Below the pieces are notes generated by a model. The model was not told the origin of the DNA. It worked only from the letters and a program-made list of their open reading frames with translations, and did no database searches. Source: Viola odorata (lineage: Eukaryota > Streptophyta > Magnoliopsida > Malpighiales > Violaceae). Taken from it: a stretch of DNA of 64,000 nt. Shown piece after piece: positions 1-13,700 of the stretch (position 1 is its first letter; each line of letters starts with the position of its first letter). The stretch covers positions 16,238,564 to 16,302,563 of the forward strand of contig OY829541.1 of NCBI GenBank assembly GCA_963691705.1. The letters are read 5' to 3'. The translations under genes and the position numbers were made by a program.

Positions 1-4
1 TAAT

Positions 5-48
5 CCATGCCCAAACGGCATGTCAATTTCATAATTTCAATTTCTAAA
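5..48 (+). repeat. Representative 44-bp monomer (AAACGG core, CATAATTTC tail)
   Basis: This class has the five-base loop CAAAC in the core and a tail containing TTTCATAATTTCAATTTC, ending TCTAAA. Its length is not divisible by three, so it shifts the + strand frame. It places an ATG in a frame that opens into the following 42- and 45-bp monomers, and most short apparent ORFs start in this class. Confidence 0.95.
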
Positions 49-90
49 CCATGCCCAACGGCATGTCAACTTTCAATTTCAATTTCTAGA
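49..90 (+). repeat. Representative 42-bp monomer
   Basis: This is the commonest monomer. It begins CCATGCCCAACGGCATGTC and ends with three T-rich TTTCAA-type steps and TCTAGA. The length is 42 bp, measured from one CCATGC to the next. Translated on the + strand it gives a 14-residue repeat such as PCPTACQ followed by alternating I/S, which explains the many open frames. The length equals four turns of B-DNA (4 x 10.5 bp). Confidence 0.97.
50..65 (+). repeat. Core dyad of the monomer (inverted repeat, example)
   Basis: CATGCC (50-55), loop CAAC (56-59) and GGCATG (60-65) form a perfect 6-bp inverted repeat able to fold as a small hairpin or cruciform. The same arms occur in most monomers with loops CAAC, CAATC, CAAAC or CGAC. 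In GACATG variants the right arm is mismatched, but GACATGTC is itself an 8-bp palindrome. Whether the dyad binds a protein or folds in vivo is unknown. Confidence 0.85.
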
Positions 91-135
91 CCATGCCCAA
101 TCGGCATGTCGAATTTCATAACTTCAATTTCCAAA
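91..135 (+). repeat. Representative 45-bp monomer (AATCGG core, CATAACTTC tail)
   Basis: This class has the loop CAATC, often a second CpG in GTCGAATTTC, and a tail with CATAACTTCAATTTC ending in CCAAA or CTAAA. It is normally preceded by a 42-bp monomer and followed by another 42-bp monomer, so its position inside the higher-order units is fixed. Confidence 0.95.
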
Positions 136-177
136 CCATGCCCAACGGCATGTCAAATTTCAATTTCAATTTCTAGA

Positions 178-213
178 CCATGCCCAACGGCATATCAAAT
201 TTCAATTTCTAAT
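178..213 (+). repeat. Representative 36-bp short monomer
   Basis: The monomer is 36 bp because one TTTCAA step is missing relative to the 42-bp class. It ends TCTAAT, the signature that usually precedes a 44-bp monomer. With the 48-bp class it shows length variation in exact 6-bp increments, as expected from slippage or unequal exchange within the TTTCAA run. Confidence 0.93.
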
Positions 214-1782
214 CCATGCCCAAACGGCATGTCAATTTCATAATTTCATATTCTAAGCCATGCCCAACGGCATGTCCAATTTCAATTTCTAATCCATGCC
301 CAATCGGCATGTCGAATTTCATAACTTCAATTTCTAAACCATGCCCAACGGCATGTCAAATTTCAATTTCAATTTCTAGACCATGCCCAACGGCATGTCA
401 AATTTCAATTTCTAATCCATGCCCAAACGGCATGTCAATTTCATAATTTCAATTTCTAAGCCATGCCCAACGGCATGTCAACTTTCAATTTCAATTTCTA
501 GACCATGCCCGACGGCATGTCAACTTTCAATTTCAATTTCTAGACCATGCCCAATCGGCATGTCAAATTTCAATTTCAATTTCTAGACCATGCCCAACGG
601 CATGTCACATTCCAATTTCTAATCCATGCCGAAACGACATGTCAATTTCATAATTTCAATTTCTAAACAATGCCCAATCGGTATGTCAAATTTCAATTTC
701 TAATCCATGCCCAAACGACATGTCAATTTCATAATTTCAATTTCTAAACCATGCCCAACGGCATGTCAAATTTCAATTTCAATTTCTTGACCATGCCCAA
801 TGGCATGCCATATTCCAATTCCTAATCCATGCCCAAACGACATGTCAATTTCATAATTTCAATTTCTAAACCATGCCCAATCGCCATCTCAAATTTTAAT
901 TTCTAAACCATGCCCAAACGGCATGTCAATTTCATAATTTCAATTTCTAAACCGTGCCCAACGGCATGTCAACTTTCAATTTCAATTTCTAGACCATGCC
1001 CAATCGGCATGTCGAATTTCATAACTTCAATTTCCAAACCATGCCCAACGGCATATCAAATTTCAATTTCAATTTCTAGACCATGCCCAATCGGCATGTC
1101 AAATTTCATAACTTCAATTTCTAAACCATGCCCAACGACATGTAAAATTTCAATTTCAATTTCCAGACCATGCCCAACGGCATGTCAAATTTCAATTTCA
1201 ATTTCTAGACCATGCCCAACAGCATGTCACACTCCAATTTCTAATCCATGCCCAATCGGCATGTCAATTTCATTATTTCAATTTCTAAACCATGCCCAAT
1301 CGACATGTCAAATTTCAATTTCTAATCCATGCCCAAACGGCATGTCAAATTCATCATTTCAATTTCTAAACCAGGCCCAACGGCATGTCAACTTTCAATT
1401 TCAATTTCTAGACCATTCCCAATCGGCATGTCAAATTTCATAACTTCAATTTCTAAACCATGCCCAACGGCATGTCAAATTTCACTTTCAATTTCTAGAC
1501 CATTCCCAACGGCATGTCAAATTTCAATTTCAATTTCTAGACCATGCGCAACGGCATGTCACACTACAATTTCTAATCCATGCCGAAATGACATGTCAAT
1601 TTCATAATTTCAATTTCTAAACCATGCCCAACGTCATGTCAAATTTCAATTTCAATTTCTAGACCATGCCCAACGGCATGTCACATTCCAATTCCTAATC
1701 CATGCCCAAACGACATGTCAATTTCATAATTTCAATTTCTAAACCATGCCCAATCGGCATCTCAAATTTTAATTTCTAATCC

Positions 1783-4700
1783 ATGCCCAAACGGCATGTC
1801 AATTTCACAATTTCAATTTCTAAACCATGCCCAACGGCATGTCAACTTTCAATTTCAATTTCTAGACCATGCCCAATCGGCATGTCAAATTTCATAACTT
1901 CAATTTCTAAACCATGCCCAACGGCATGTCAAATTTCACTTTCAATTTCTAGACCATTCCCAACGGCATGTCAAATTTCAATTTCAATTTCTAGACCATG
2001 CGCAACGGCATGTCACACTACAATTTCTAATCCATGCCGAAATGACATGTCAATTTCATAATTTCAATTTCTAAACCATGCCCAACGGCATGTCAAATTT
2101 CAATTTCAATTTCTAGACCATGCCCAACGGCATGTCACATTCCAATTCCTAATCCATGCCCAAACGACATGTCAATTTCATAATTTCAATTTCTAAACCA
2201 TGCCCAATCGGCATCTCAAATTTTAATTTCTAATCCATGCCCAAACGACATGTCGAATTTCATAACTTCAATTTCCAAACCATGCCCAACCGGCATGTCA
2301 AATTTCAATTTCAATTTCTAGACCATGCCCAACGGCATGTCACATTCCAATTTCAATTTCTAGACCATGCCCAACGGCATGTCAAATTTTAATTTCAATT
2401 TCTAGACCATGCCCAACGGCATGTCACATTCCAATTTATAATCCATGCCCAAACGGCATGTCAATTTCATAATTTCAATTTCTAAACCATGCCCAATCGG
2501 CATGTCAAATTTCAATTTCTAATCCATGCCCAAACGGCATGTCAATTTCATAATGTCAATTTCTAAACCATGCCCAATCGGAATGTCAAATTTCAATTTC
2601 TAATCCATGCCCAAACGGCATGTCAATTTCATAATTTCAATTTCTAAACCATGCCCAACGGCATGTCAACTTTCAATTTCAATTTCTAGACCATGCCCAA
2701 TCGGCATGTCAAATTTCATAACTTCAATTTCTAAACCATGCCCAACGGCATGTCAAATTTCACTTTCAATTTCTAGACCATGCCCAACGGAATGTCAAAT
2801 TTCAATTTCAATTTCTAGACCATGCGCAACGGCATGTCACACTCCAATTTCTAATCCATGCCCAAACGACATGTCAATTTCATAATTCCAATTTCTAAAC
2901 CATCCCCAATCGGCATGTCTAATTTCAATTTCTAATCCATGCCCAAACGGCATGTCAATTTCATAATTTCAATTTCTAAACCATGCCCAACGGCATGTCA
3001 ACTTTCAATTTCAATTTCTAGACCATGCCCAATCGGCATGTCGAATTTCATAACTTCAATTTCCAAACCATGCCCAACGGCATGTCAAATTTCAATTTCA
3101 ATTTCTAGACCATGCCCAACGGCATGTCCAATTTCAATTTCTAATCCATGCCCAATCGGCATGTTGAATTTCATAACTTCAATTTCTAAACCATGCACAA
3201 CGGCATGTCAAATTTCAATTTCAATTTCTAGACCATGCCCAACGGCATGTCAAATTTCAATTTCTAATCCATGCCCAAACGACATGTCAATTTCATAATT
3301 TCAATTTCTAAACCATGCCCAACGGCATGTCAACTTTCAATTTCAATTTCTAGACCATGCCCAATCGGCATGTCGAATTTCATAACTTCAATTTCCAAAC
3401 CATGCCCAACGGCATGTCAAATTTCAATTTCTAATCCATGCCCAAACGGCATGTCAATTTCATAATTTCAATTTCTAAGCCATGCCCAACGGCATGTCCA
3501 ATTTCAATTTCTAATCCATGCCCAATCGGCATGTCGAATTTCATAACTTCAATTTCTAAACCATGCCCAACGGCATGTCAAATTTCAATTTCAATTTCTA
3601 GATCATGCCCAACGGCATGTGAAATTTCAATTTCTAATCCATGCCCAAACGGCATGTCAATTTCATAATTTCAATTTCTAAGCCATGCCCAACGGCATGT
3701 CAACTTTCAATTTCAATTTCTAGACCATGCCCGACGGCATGTCAACTTTCAATTTCAATTTCTAGACCATGCCCAACGGCATGTCAAATTTTAATTTCAA
3801 TTTCTAGACCATGCCCAACGGCATGTCACATTCCAATTTATAATCCATGCCCAAACGGCATGTCAATTTCATAATTTCAATTTCTAAACCATGCCCAATC
3901 GGCATGTCAAATTTCAATTTCTAATCCATGCCCAAACGGCATGTCAATTTCATAATTTCAATTTCTAAACCATGCCCAATCGGCATGTCAAATTTCAATT
4001 TCTAATCCATGCCCAAACGGCATGCCAATTTCATAATTTCAATTTCTAAACCATGCCCAACGGCATGTCAACTTTCAATTTCAATTTCTAGACCATGCCC
4101 AATCGGCATGTCAAATTTCATAACTTCAATTTCTAAACCATGCCCAACGGCATGTCAAATTTCACTTTCAATTTCTAGACCATTCCCAACGGCATGTCAA
4201 ATTTCAATTTCAATTTCTAGACCATGCGCAACGGCATGTCACACTACAATTTCTAATCCATGCCGAAATGACATGTCAATTTCATAATTTCAATTTCTAA
4301 ACCATGCCCAACGGCATGTCAAATTTCAATTTCAATTTCTAGACCATGCCCAACGGCATGACACATTCCAATTCCTAATCCATGCCCAAACGACATGTCA
4401 ATTTCATAATTTCAATTTCTAAACCATGCCCAATCGGCATCTCAAATTTTAATTTCTAATCCATGCCCAAACGGCATGTCGAATTTCATAACTTCAATTT
4501 CCAAACCATGCCCAACCGGCATGTCAAATTTCAATTTCAATTTCTAGACCATGCCCAACGGCATGTCACATTCCAATTTCAATTTCTAGACCATGCCCAA
4601 CGGCATGTCAAATTTTAATTTCAATTTCTAGACCATGCCCAACGGCATGTCACATTCCAATTTATAATCCATGCCCAAACGGCATGTCAATTTCATAATT

Positions 4701-5116
4701 TCAATTTCTAAACCATGCCCAATCGGCATGTCAAATTTCAATTTCTAATCCATGCCCAAACGGCATGTCAATTTCATAATGTCAATTTCTAAACCATGCC
4801 CAATCGGAATGTCAAATTTCAATTTCTAATCCATGCCCAAACGGCATGTCAATTTCATAATTTCAATTTCTAAACCATGCCCAACGGCATGTCAACTTTC
4901 AATTTCAATTTCTAGACCATGCCCAATCGGCATGTCAAATTTCATAACTTCAATTTCTAAACCATGCCCAACGGCAAGTCAAATTTCACTTTCAATTTCT
5001 AGACCATGCCCAACGGAATGTCAAATTTCAATTTCAATTTCTAGACCATGCGCAACGGCATGTCACACTCCAATTTCTAATCCATGCCCAAACGACATGT
5101 CAATTTCATAATTCCA
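1783..5116 (+). repeat. Higher-order repeat, 2226-bp offset pair
   Basis: About 1.1 kb from 1783 recurs from 4009 with a constant offset of 2226 bp (landmarks 1783/4009, 2607/4833, 2885/5111). After about 2890 and 5116 the copies part: the left copy goes to CCATCCCCAATCGG and the right one to a normal core. Downstream the series 3271, 3438, 3641 recurs at 5084, 5251, 5454 with an offset of 1813 bp. The right-hand path therefore lacks 413 bp relative to the left-hand path. Confidence 0.88.
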
Positions 5117-8100
5117 ATTTCTAAACCATGCCCAACGGCATGTCAACTTTCAATTTCAATTTCTAGACCATGCCCAATCGGCTTGTCGAATTTCATAACT
5201 TCAATTTCTAAACCATGCCCAACGGCATGTCAAATTTCAATTTCTAATCCATGCCCAAACGGCATGTCAATTTCATAATTTCAATTTCTAAGCCATGCCC
5301 AACGGCATGTCCAATTTCAATTTCTAATCCATGCCCAATCGGCATGTCGAATTTCATAACTTCAATTTCTAAACCATGCCCAACGGCATGTCAAATTTCA
5401 ATTTCAATTTCTAGATCATGCCCAACGGCATGTGAAATTTCAATTTCTAATCCATGCCCAAACGACATGTCAATTTCATAATTTCAATTTCTAAGCCATG
5501 CCCAACGGCATGTCAACTTTCAATTTCAATTTCTAGACCATGCCCGACGGCATGTCAACTTTCAATTTCAATTTCTAGACCATGCCCAACGGCATGTCAA
5601 ATTTTAATTTCAATTTCTAGACCATGCCCAACGGCATGTCACATTCCAATTTATAATCCATGCCCAAACGGCATGTCAATTTCATAATTTCAATTTCTAA
5701 ACCATGCCCAATCGGCATGTCAAATTTCAATTTCTAATCCATGCCCAAACGGCATGTCAATTTCATAATTTCAATTTCTAAACCATGCCCAATCGGCATG
5801 TCAAATTTCAATTTCTAATCCATGCCCAAACGGCATGCCAATTTCATAATTTCAATTTCTAAACCATGCCCAACGGCATGTCAACTTTCAATTTCAATTT
5901 CTAGACCATGCCTAATCGGCATGTTGAATTTCATAACTTCAATTTCTAAACCAAGCCCAACGGCATGTCAAATTTCAATTTCAATTTCTAGACCATGCCC
6001 AATCGGCATGTCAAATTTCATAACTTCAATTTCTAAACCATGCCCAACGGCATGTCAAATTTCACTTTCAATTTCTAGACCATGCCCAACGGCATGTCAA
6101 ATTTCAATTTCAATTTCTAGACCATGCGCAACGGCATGTCACACTCCAATTTCTAATCCATGCCCAAACGACATGTCAATTTCATAATTCCAATTTCTAA
6201 ACCATCCCCAATCGGCATGTCAAATTTCAATTTCTAATCCATGCCCAAACGGCATGTCAATTTCATAATTTCAATTTCTAAACCATGCCCAACGGCATGT
6301 CAACTTTCAATTTCAATTTCTAGACCATGCCCAATCGGCATGTCGAATTTCATAACTTCAATTTCCAAACCATGCCCAACGGCATGTCAAATTTCAATTT
6401 CAATTTCTAGACCATGCCCAACGGCATGTCAAATTTCAATTTCTAATCCATGCCCAAACGGCATGTCAATTTCATAATTTCATATTCTAAGCCATGCCCA
6501 ACGGCATGTCCAATTTCAATTTCTAATCCATGCCCAATCGGCATGTCGAATTTCATAACTTCAATTTCTAAACCATGCCCAACGGCATGTCAAATTTCAA
6601 TTTCTAATCCATGCCCAAACGGCATGTCAATTTCATAATGTCAATTTCTAAACCATGCCCAATCGGAATGTCAAATTTCAATTTCTAATCCATGCCCAAA
6701 CGGCATGTCAATTTCATAATTTCAATTTCTAAACCATGCCCAACGGCATGTCAACTTTCAATTTCAATTTCTAGACCATGCCCAATCGGCATGTCAAATT
6801 TCATAACTTCAATTTCTAAACCATGCCCAACGGCATGTCAAATTTCACTTTCAATTTCTAGACCATGCCTAACGGAATGTCAAATTTCAATTTCAATTTC
6901 TAGACCATGCGCAACGGCATGTCACACTCCAATTTCTAATCCATGCCCAAACGACATGTCAATTTCATAATTCCAATTTCTAAACCATCCCCAATCGGCA
7001 TGTCAAATTTCAATTTCTAATCCATGCCCAAACGGCATGTCAATTTCATAATTTCAATTTCTAAACCATGCCCAACGGCATGTCAACTTTCAATTTCAAT
7101 TTCTAGACCATGCCCAATCGGCATGTCGAATTTCATAACTTCAATTTCCAAACCATGCCCAACGGCATGTCAAATTTCAATTTCAATTTCTAGACCATGC
7201 CCAACGGCATGTCCAATTTCAATTTCTAATCCATGCCCAATCGGCATGTTGAATTTCATAACTTCAATTTCTAAACCATGCCCAACGGCATGTCAAATTT
7301 CAATTTCAATTTCTAGACCATGCCCAACGGCATGTCAAATTTCAATTTCTAATCCATGCCCAAACGACATGTCAATTTCATAATTTCAATTTCTAAACCA
7401 TGCCCAACGGCATGTCAACTTTCAATTTCAATTTCTAGACCATGCCCAATCGGCATGTCGAATTTCATAACTTCAATTTCTAAACCATGCCCAACGGCAT
7501 GTCAAATTTCAATTTCTAATCCATGCCCAAACGGCATGTCAATTTCATAATTTCAATTTCTAAGCCATGCCCAACGGCATGTCCAATTTCAATTTCTAAT
7601 CCATGCCCAATCGGCATGTCGAATTTCATAACTTCAATTTCTAAACCATGCCCAACGGCATGTCAAATTTCAATTTCAATTTCTAGATCATGCCCAACGG
7701 CATGTGAAATTTCAATTTCTAATCCATGCCCAAACGACATGTCAATTTCATAATTTCAATTTCTAAGCCATGCCCAACGGCATGTCAACTTTCAATTTCA
7801 ATTTCTAGACCATGCCCGACGGCATGTCAACTTTCAATTTCAATTTCTAGACCATGCCCAACGGCATGTCAAATTTTAATTTCAATTTCTAGACCATGCC
7901 CAACGGCATGTCACATTCCAATTTATAATCCATGCCCAAACGGCATGTCAATTTCATAATTTCAATTTCTAAACCATGCCCAATCGGCATGTCAAATTTC
8001 AATTTCTAATCCATGCCCAAACGGCATGTCAATTTCATAATTTCAATTTCTAAACCATGCCCAATCGGCATGTCAAATTTCAATTTCTAATCCATGCCCA

Positions 8101-10784
8101 AACGGCATGCCAATTTCATAATTTCAATTTCTAAACCATGCCCAACGGCATGTCAACTTTCAATTTCAATTTCTAGACCATGCCTAATCGGCATGTTGAA
8201 TTTCATAACTTCAATTTCTAAACCAAGCCCAACGGCATGTCAAATTTCAATTTCAATTTCTAGACCATGCCCAATCGGCATGTCAAATTTCATAACTTCA
8301 ATTTCTAAACCATGCCCAACGGCATGTCAAATTTCACTTTCAATTTCTAGACCATGCGCAACGGCATGTCAAATTTCAATTTCAATTTCTAGACCATGCG
8401 CAACGGCATGTCACACTCCAATTTCTAATCCATGCCCAAACGACATGTCAATTTCATAATTCCAATTTCTAAACCATCCCCAATCGGCATGTCAAATTTC
8501 AATTTCTAATCCATGCCCAAACGGCATGTCAATTTCATAATTTCAATTTCTAAACCATGCCCAACGGCATGTCAACTTTCAATTTCAATTTCTAGACCAT
8601 GCCCAATCGGCATGTCAAATTTCATAACTTCAATTTCCAAACCATGCCCAACGGCATGTCAAATTTCAATTTCAATTTCTAGACCATGCCCAACGGCATG
8701 TCAAATTTCAATTTCTAATCCATGCCCAAACGGCATGTCAATTTCATAATTTCATATTCTAAGCCATGCCCAACGGCATGTCCAATTTCAATTTCTAATC
8801 CATGCCCAATCGGCATGTCGAATTTCATAACTTCAATTTCTAAACCATGCCCAACGGCATGTCAAATTTCAATTTCTAATCCATGCCCAAACGGCATGTC
8901 AATTTCATAATGTCAATTTCTAAACCATGCCCAATCGGAATGTCAAATTTCAATTTCTAATCCATGCCCAAACGGCATGTCAATTTCATAATTTCAATTT
9001 CTAAACCATGCCCAACGGCATGTCAACTTTCAATTTCAATTTCTAGACCATGCCCAATCGGCATGTCAAATTTCATAACTTCAATTTCTAAACCATGCCC
9101 AACGGCATGTCAAATTTCACTTTCAATTTCTAGACCATGCCCAACGGAATGTCAAATTTCAATTTCAATTTCTAGACCATGCGCAACGGCATGTCACACT
9201 CCAATTTCTAATCCATGCCCAAACGACATGTCAATTTCATAATTCCAATTTCTAAACCATCCCCAATCGGCATGTCAAATTTCAATTTCTAATCCATGCC
9301 CAAACGGCATGTCAATTTCATAATTTCAATTTCTAAACCATGCCCAACGGCATGTCAACTTTCAATTTCAATTTCTAGACCATGCCCAATCGGCATGTCG
9401 AATTTCATAACTTCAATTTCCAAACCATGCCCAACGGCATGTCAAATTTCAATTTCAATTTCTAGACCATGCCCAACGGCATGTCCAATTTCAATTTCTA
9501 ATCCATGCCCAATCGGCATGTTGAATTTCATAACTTCAATTTCTAAACCATGCCCAACGGCATGTCAAATTTCAATTTCAATTTCTAGACCATGCCCAAC
9601 GGCATGTCAAATTTCAATTTCTAATCCATGCCCAAACGACATGTCAATTTCATAATTTCAATTTCTAAACCATGCCCAACGGCATGTCAACTTTCAATTT
9701 CAATTTCTAGACCATGCCCAATCGGCATGTCGAATTTCATAACTTCAATTTCTAAACCATGCCCAACGGCATGTCAAATTTCAATTTCTAATCCATGCCC
9801 AAACGGCATGTCAATTTCATAATTTCAATTTCTAAGCCATGCCCAACGGCATGTCCAATTTCAATTTCTAATCCATGCCCAATCGGCATGTCGAATTTCA
9901 TAACTTCAATTTCTAAACCATGCCCAACGGCATGTCAAATTTCAATTTCAATTTCTAGATCATGCCCAACGGCATGTGAAATTTCAATTTCTAATCCATG
10001 CCCAAACGACATGTCAATTTCATAATTTCAATTTCTAAGCCATGCCCAACGGCATGTCAACTTTCAATTTCAATTTCTAGACCATGCCCGACGGCATGTC
10101 AACTTTCAATTTCAATTTCTAGACCATGCCCAACGGCATGTCAAATTTTAATTTCAATTTCTAGACCATGCCCAACGGCATGTCACATTCCAATTTATAA
10201 TCCATGCCCAAACGGCATGTCAATTTCATAATTTCAATTTCTAAACCATGCCCAATCGGCATGTCAAATTTCAATTTCTAATCCATGCCCAAACGGCATG
10301 TCAATTTCATAATTTCAATTTCTAAACCATGCCCAATCGGCATGTCAAATTTCAATTTCTAATCCATGCCCAAACGGCATGCCAATTTCATAATTTCAAT
10401 TTCTAAACCATGCCCAACGGCATGTCAACTTTCAATTTCAATTTCTAGACCATGCCTAATCGGCATGTTGAATTTCATAACTTCAATTTCTAAACCAAGC
10501 CCAACGGCATGTCAAATTTCAATTTCAATTTCTAGACCATGCCCAATCGGCATGTCAAATTTCATAACTTCAATTTCTAAACCATGCCCAACGGCATGTC
10601 AAATTTCACTTTCAATTTCTAGACCATGCCCAACGGCATGTCAAATTTCAATTTCAATTTCTAGACCATGCGCAAAGGCATGTCACACTCCAATTTCTAA
10701 TCCATGCCCAAACGACATGTCAATTTCATAATTCCAATTTCTAAACCATCCCCAATCGGCATGTCAAATTTCAATTTCTAATCC
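5084..10784 (+). repeat. 2272-bp higher-order repeat, two full copies and a partial third
   Basis: Landmarks repeat exactly every 2272 bp: 5084/7356/9628, 5251/7523/9795, 5454/7726/9998 and 5822/8094/10366, with 6241/8513, 6692/8964 and 7024/9296 in the first two copies. Copies differ by scattered single-base changes (for example GCCTAACGGAATG near 6867 against GCCCAACGGAATG near 9138). The third copy jumps at about 10785 to the sequence found at 9296, skipping 783 bp, which is consistent with unequal exchange. Confidence 0.93.
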
Positions 10785-13700
10785 ATGCCCAAACGGCATG
10801 TCAATTTCATAATTTCAATTTCTAAACCATGCCCAACGGCATGTCAACTTTCAATTTCAATTTCTAGACCATGCCCAATCGGCATGTCGAATTTCATAAC
10901 TTCAATTTCCAAACCATGCCCAACGGCATGTCAAATTTCAATTTCAATTTCTAGACCATGCCCAACGGCATGTCCAATTTCAATTTCAAATCCATGCCCA
11001 ATCGGCATGTTGAATTTCATAACTTCAATTTCTAAACCATGCCCAACGGCATGTCAAATTTCAATTTCAATTTCTAGACCATGCCCAACGGCATGTAAAA
11101 TTTCAATTTCTAATCCATGCCCAAACGGCATGTCAATTTCATAATTTCAATTTCTAAGCCATGCCCAACGGCATGTCAACTTTCAATTTCAATTTCTAGA
11201 CCATGCCCGACGGCATGTCAACTTTCAATTTCAATTTCTAGACCATGCCCAATAGGCATGTCAAATTTCAATTTCAATTTCTAGACCATGCCCAAACGGC
11301 ATGTCAATTTCATAATTTCAATTTCTAAGCCATGCCCAACGGCATGTCAACTTTCAATTTCAATTTCTAGACCATGCCCGACGGCATGTCAACTTTCAAT
11401 TTCAATTTCTAGACCATGCCCAATCGGCATGTCAAATTTCAATTTCAATTTCTAGACCATGCCCAACGGCATGTCAAATTTCAATTTCAATTTCTAGACC
11501 ATGCGCAACGGCATGTCACACTCCAATTTCTAATCCATGCCCAAACGACATGTCAATTTCATAATTCCAATTTCTAAACCATCCCCAATCGGCATGTCAA
11601 ATTTCAATTTCTAATCCATGCCCAAACGGCATGTCAATTTCATAATTTCAATTTCTAAACCATGCCCAACGGCATGTCAACTTTCAATTTCAATTTCTAG
11701 ACCATGCCTAATCGGCATGTCGAATTTCATAACTTCAATTTCCAAACCATGCCCAACGGCATGTCAAATTTCAATTTCAATTTCTAGACCATGCCCAACG
11801 GCATGTCAAATTTCAATTTCTAATCCATGCCCAAACGGCATGTCAATTTCATAATTTCATATTCTAAGCCATGCCCAACGGCATGTCCAATTTCAATTTC
11901 TAATCCATGCCCAATCGGCATGTCGAATTTCATAACTTCAATTTCTAAACCATGCCCAACGGCATGTCAAATTTCAATTTCTAATCCATGCCCAAACGGC
12001 ATGTCAATTTCATAATGTCAATTTCTAAACCATGCCCAATCGGAATGTCAAATTTCAATTTCTAATCCATGCCCAAACGGCATGTCAATTTCATAATTTC
12101 AATTTCTAAACCATGCCCAACGGCATGTCAACTTTCAATTTCAATTTCTAGACCATGCCCAATCGGCATGTCAAATTTCATAACTTCAATTTCTAAACCA
12201 TGCCCAACGGCATGTCAAATTTCACTTTCAATTTCTAGACCATGCCCAACGGAATGTCAAATTTCAATTTCAATTTCTAGACCATGCGCAACGGCATGTC
12301 ACACTCCAATTTCTAATCCATGCCCAAACGACATGTCAATTTCATAATTCCAATTTCTAAACCATCCCCAATCGGCATGTCAAATTTCAATTTCTAATCC
12401 ATGCCCAAACGGCATGTCAATTTCATAATTTCAATTTCTAAACCATGCCCAACGGCATGTCAACTTTCAATTTCAATTTCTAGACCATGCCCAACGGCAT
12501 GTCCAATTTCAATTTCTAATCCATGCCCAATCGGCATGTCAATTTCATAATTTCATATTCTAAGCCATGCCCAACGGCATGTCCAATTTCAATTTCTAAT
12601 CCATGCCCAATCGGCATGTCGAATTTCATAACTTCAATTTCTAAACCATGCCCAACGGCATGTCAAATTTCAATTTCTAATCCATGCCCAAACGGCATGT
12701 CAATTTCATAATGTCAATTTCTAAACCATGCCCAATCGGAATGTCAAATTTCAATTTCTAATCCATGCCCAAACGGCATGTCAATTTCATAATTTCAATT
12801 TCTAAACCATGCCCAACGGCATGTCAACTTTCAATTTCAATTTCTAGACCATGCCATATCGGCATGTCAAATTTCATAACTTCAATTTCTAAACCATGCC
12901 CAACGGCATGTCAAATTTCACTTTCAATTTCTAGACCATGCCCAACGGAATGTCAAATTTCAATTTCAATTTCTAGACCATGCGCAACGGCATGTCACAC
13001 TCCAATTTCTAATCCATGCCCAAACGGCATGTCAATTTCATAATGTCAATTTCTAAACCATGCCCAATCGGAATGTCAAATTTCAATTTCTAATCCATGC
13101 CCAAACGGCATGTCAATTTCATAATTTCAATTTCTAAACCATGCCCAACGGCATGTCAACTTTCAATTTCAATTTCTAGACCATGCCCAATCGGCATGTC
13201 AAATTTCATAACTTCAATTTCTAAACCATGCCCAACGGCATGTCAAATTTCACTTTCAATTTCTAGACCATGCCCAACGGAATGTCAAATTTCAATTTCA
13301 ATTTCTAGACCATGCGCAACGGCATGTCACACTCCAATTTCTAATCCATGCCCAAACGACATGTCAATTTCATAATTCCAATTTCTAAACCATCCCCAAT
13401 CGGCATGTCAAATTTCAATTTCTAATCCATGCCCAAACGACATGTCAATTTCATAATTCCAATTTCTAAACCATCCCCAATCGGCATGTCAAATTTCAAT
13501 TTCTAATCCATGCCCAAACGGCATGTCAATTTCATAACTTCAATTTCCAAACCATGCCCAACGGCATGTCAAATTTCAATTTCAATTTCTAGACCATGCC
13601 CAACGGCATGTCCAATTTCAATTTCTAATCCATGCCCAATCGGCATGTTGAATTTCATAACTTCAATTTCTAAACCATGCCCAACGGCATGTCAAATTTC

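Noticed and set aside
50..65. Core hairpin as a transcription terminator or rolling-circle origin
   Set aside because: The stem is only 6 bp, is not followed by a clean T run, and recurs about 1,500 times; no replication protein gene or nick-site motif is present.
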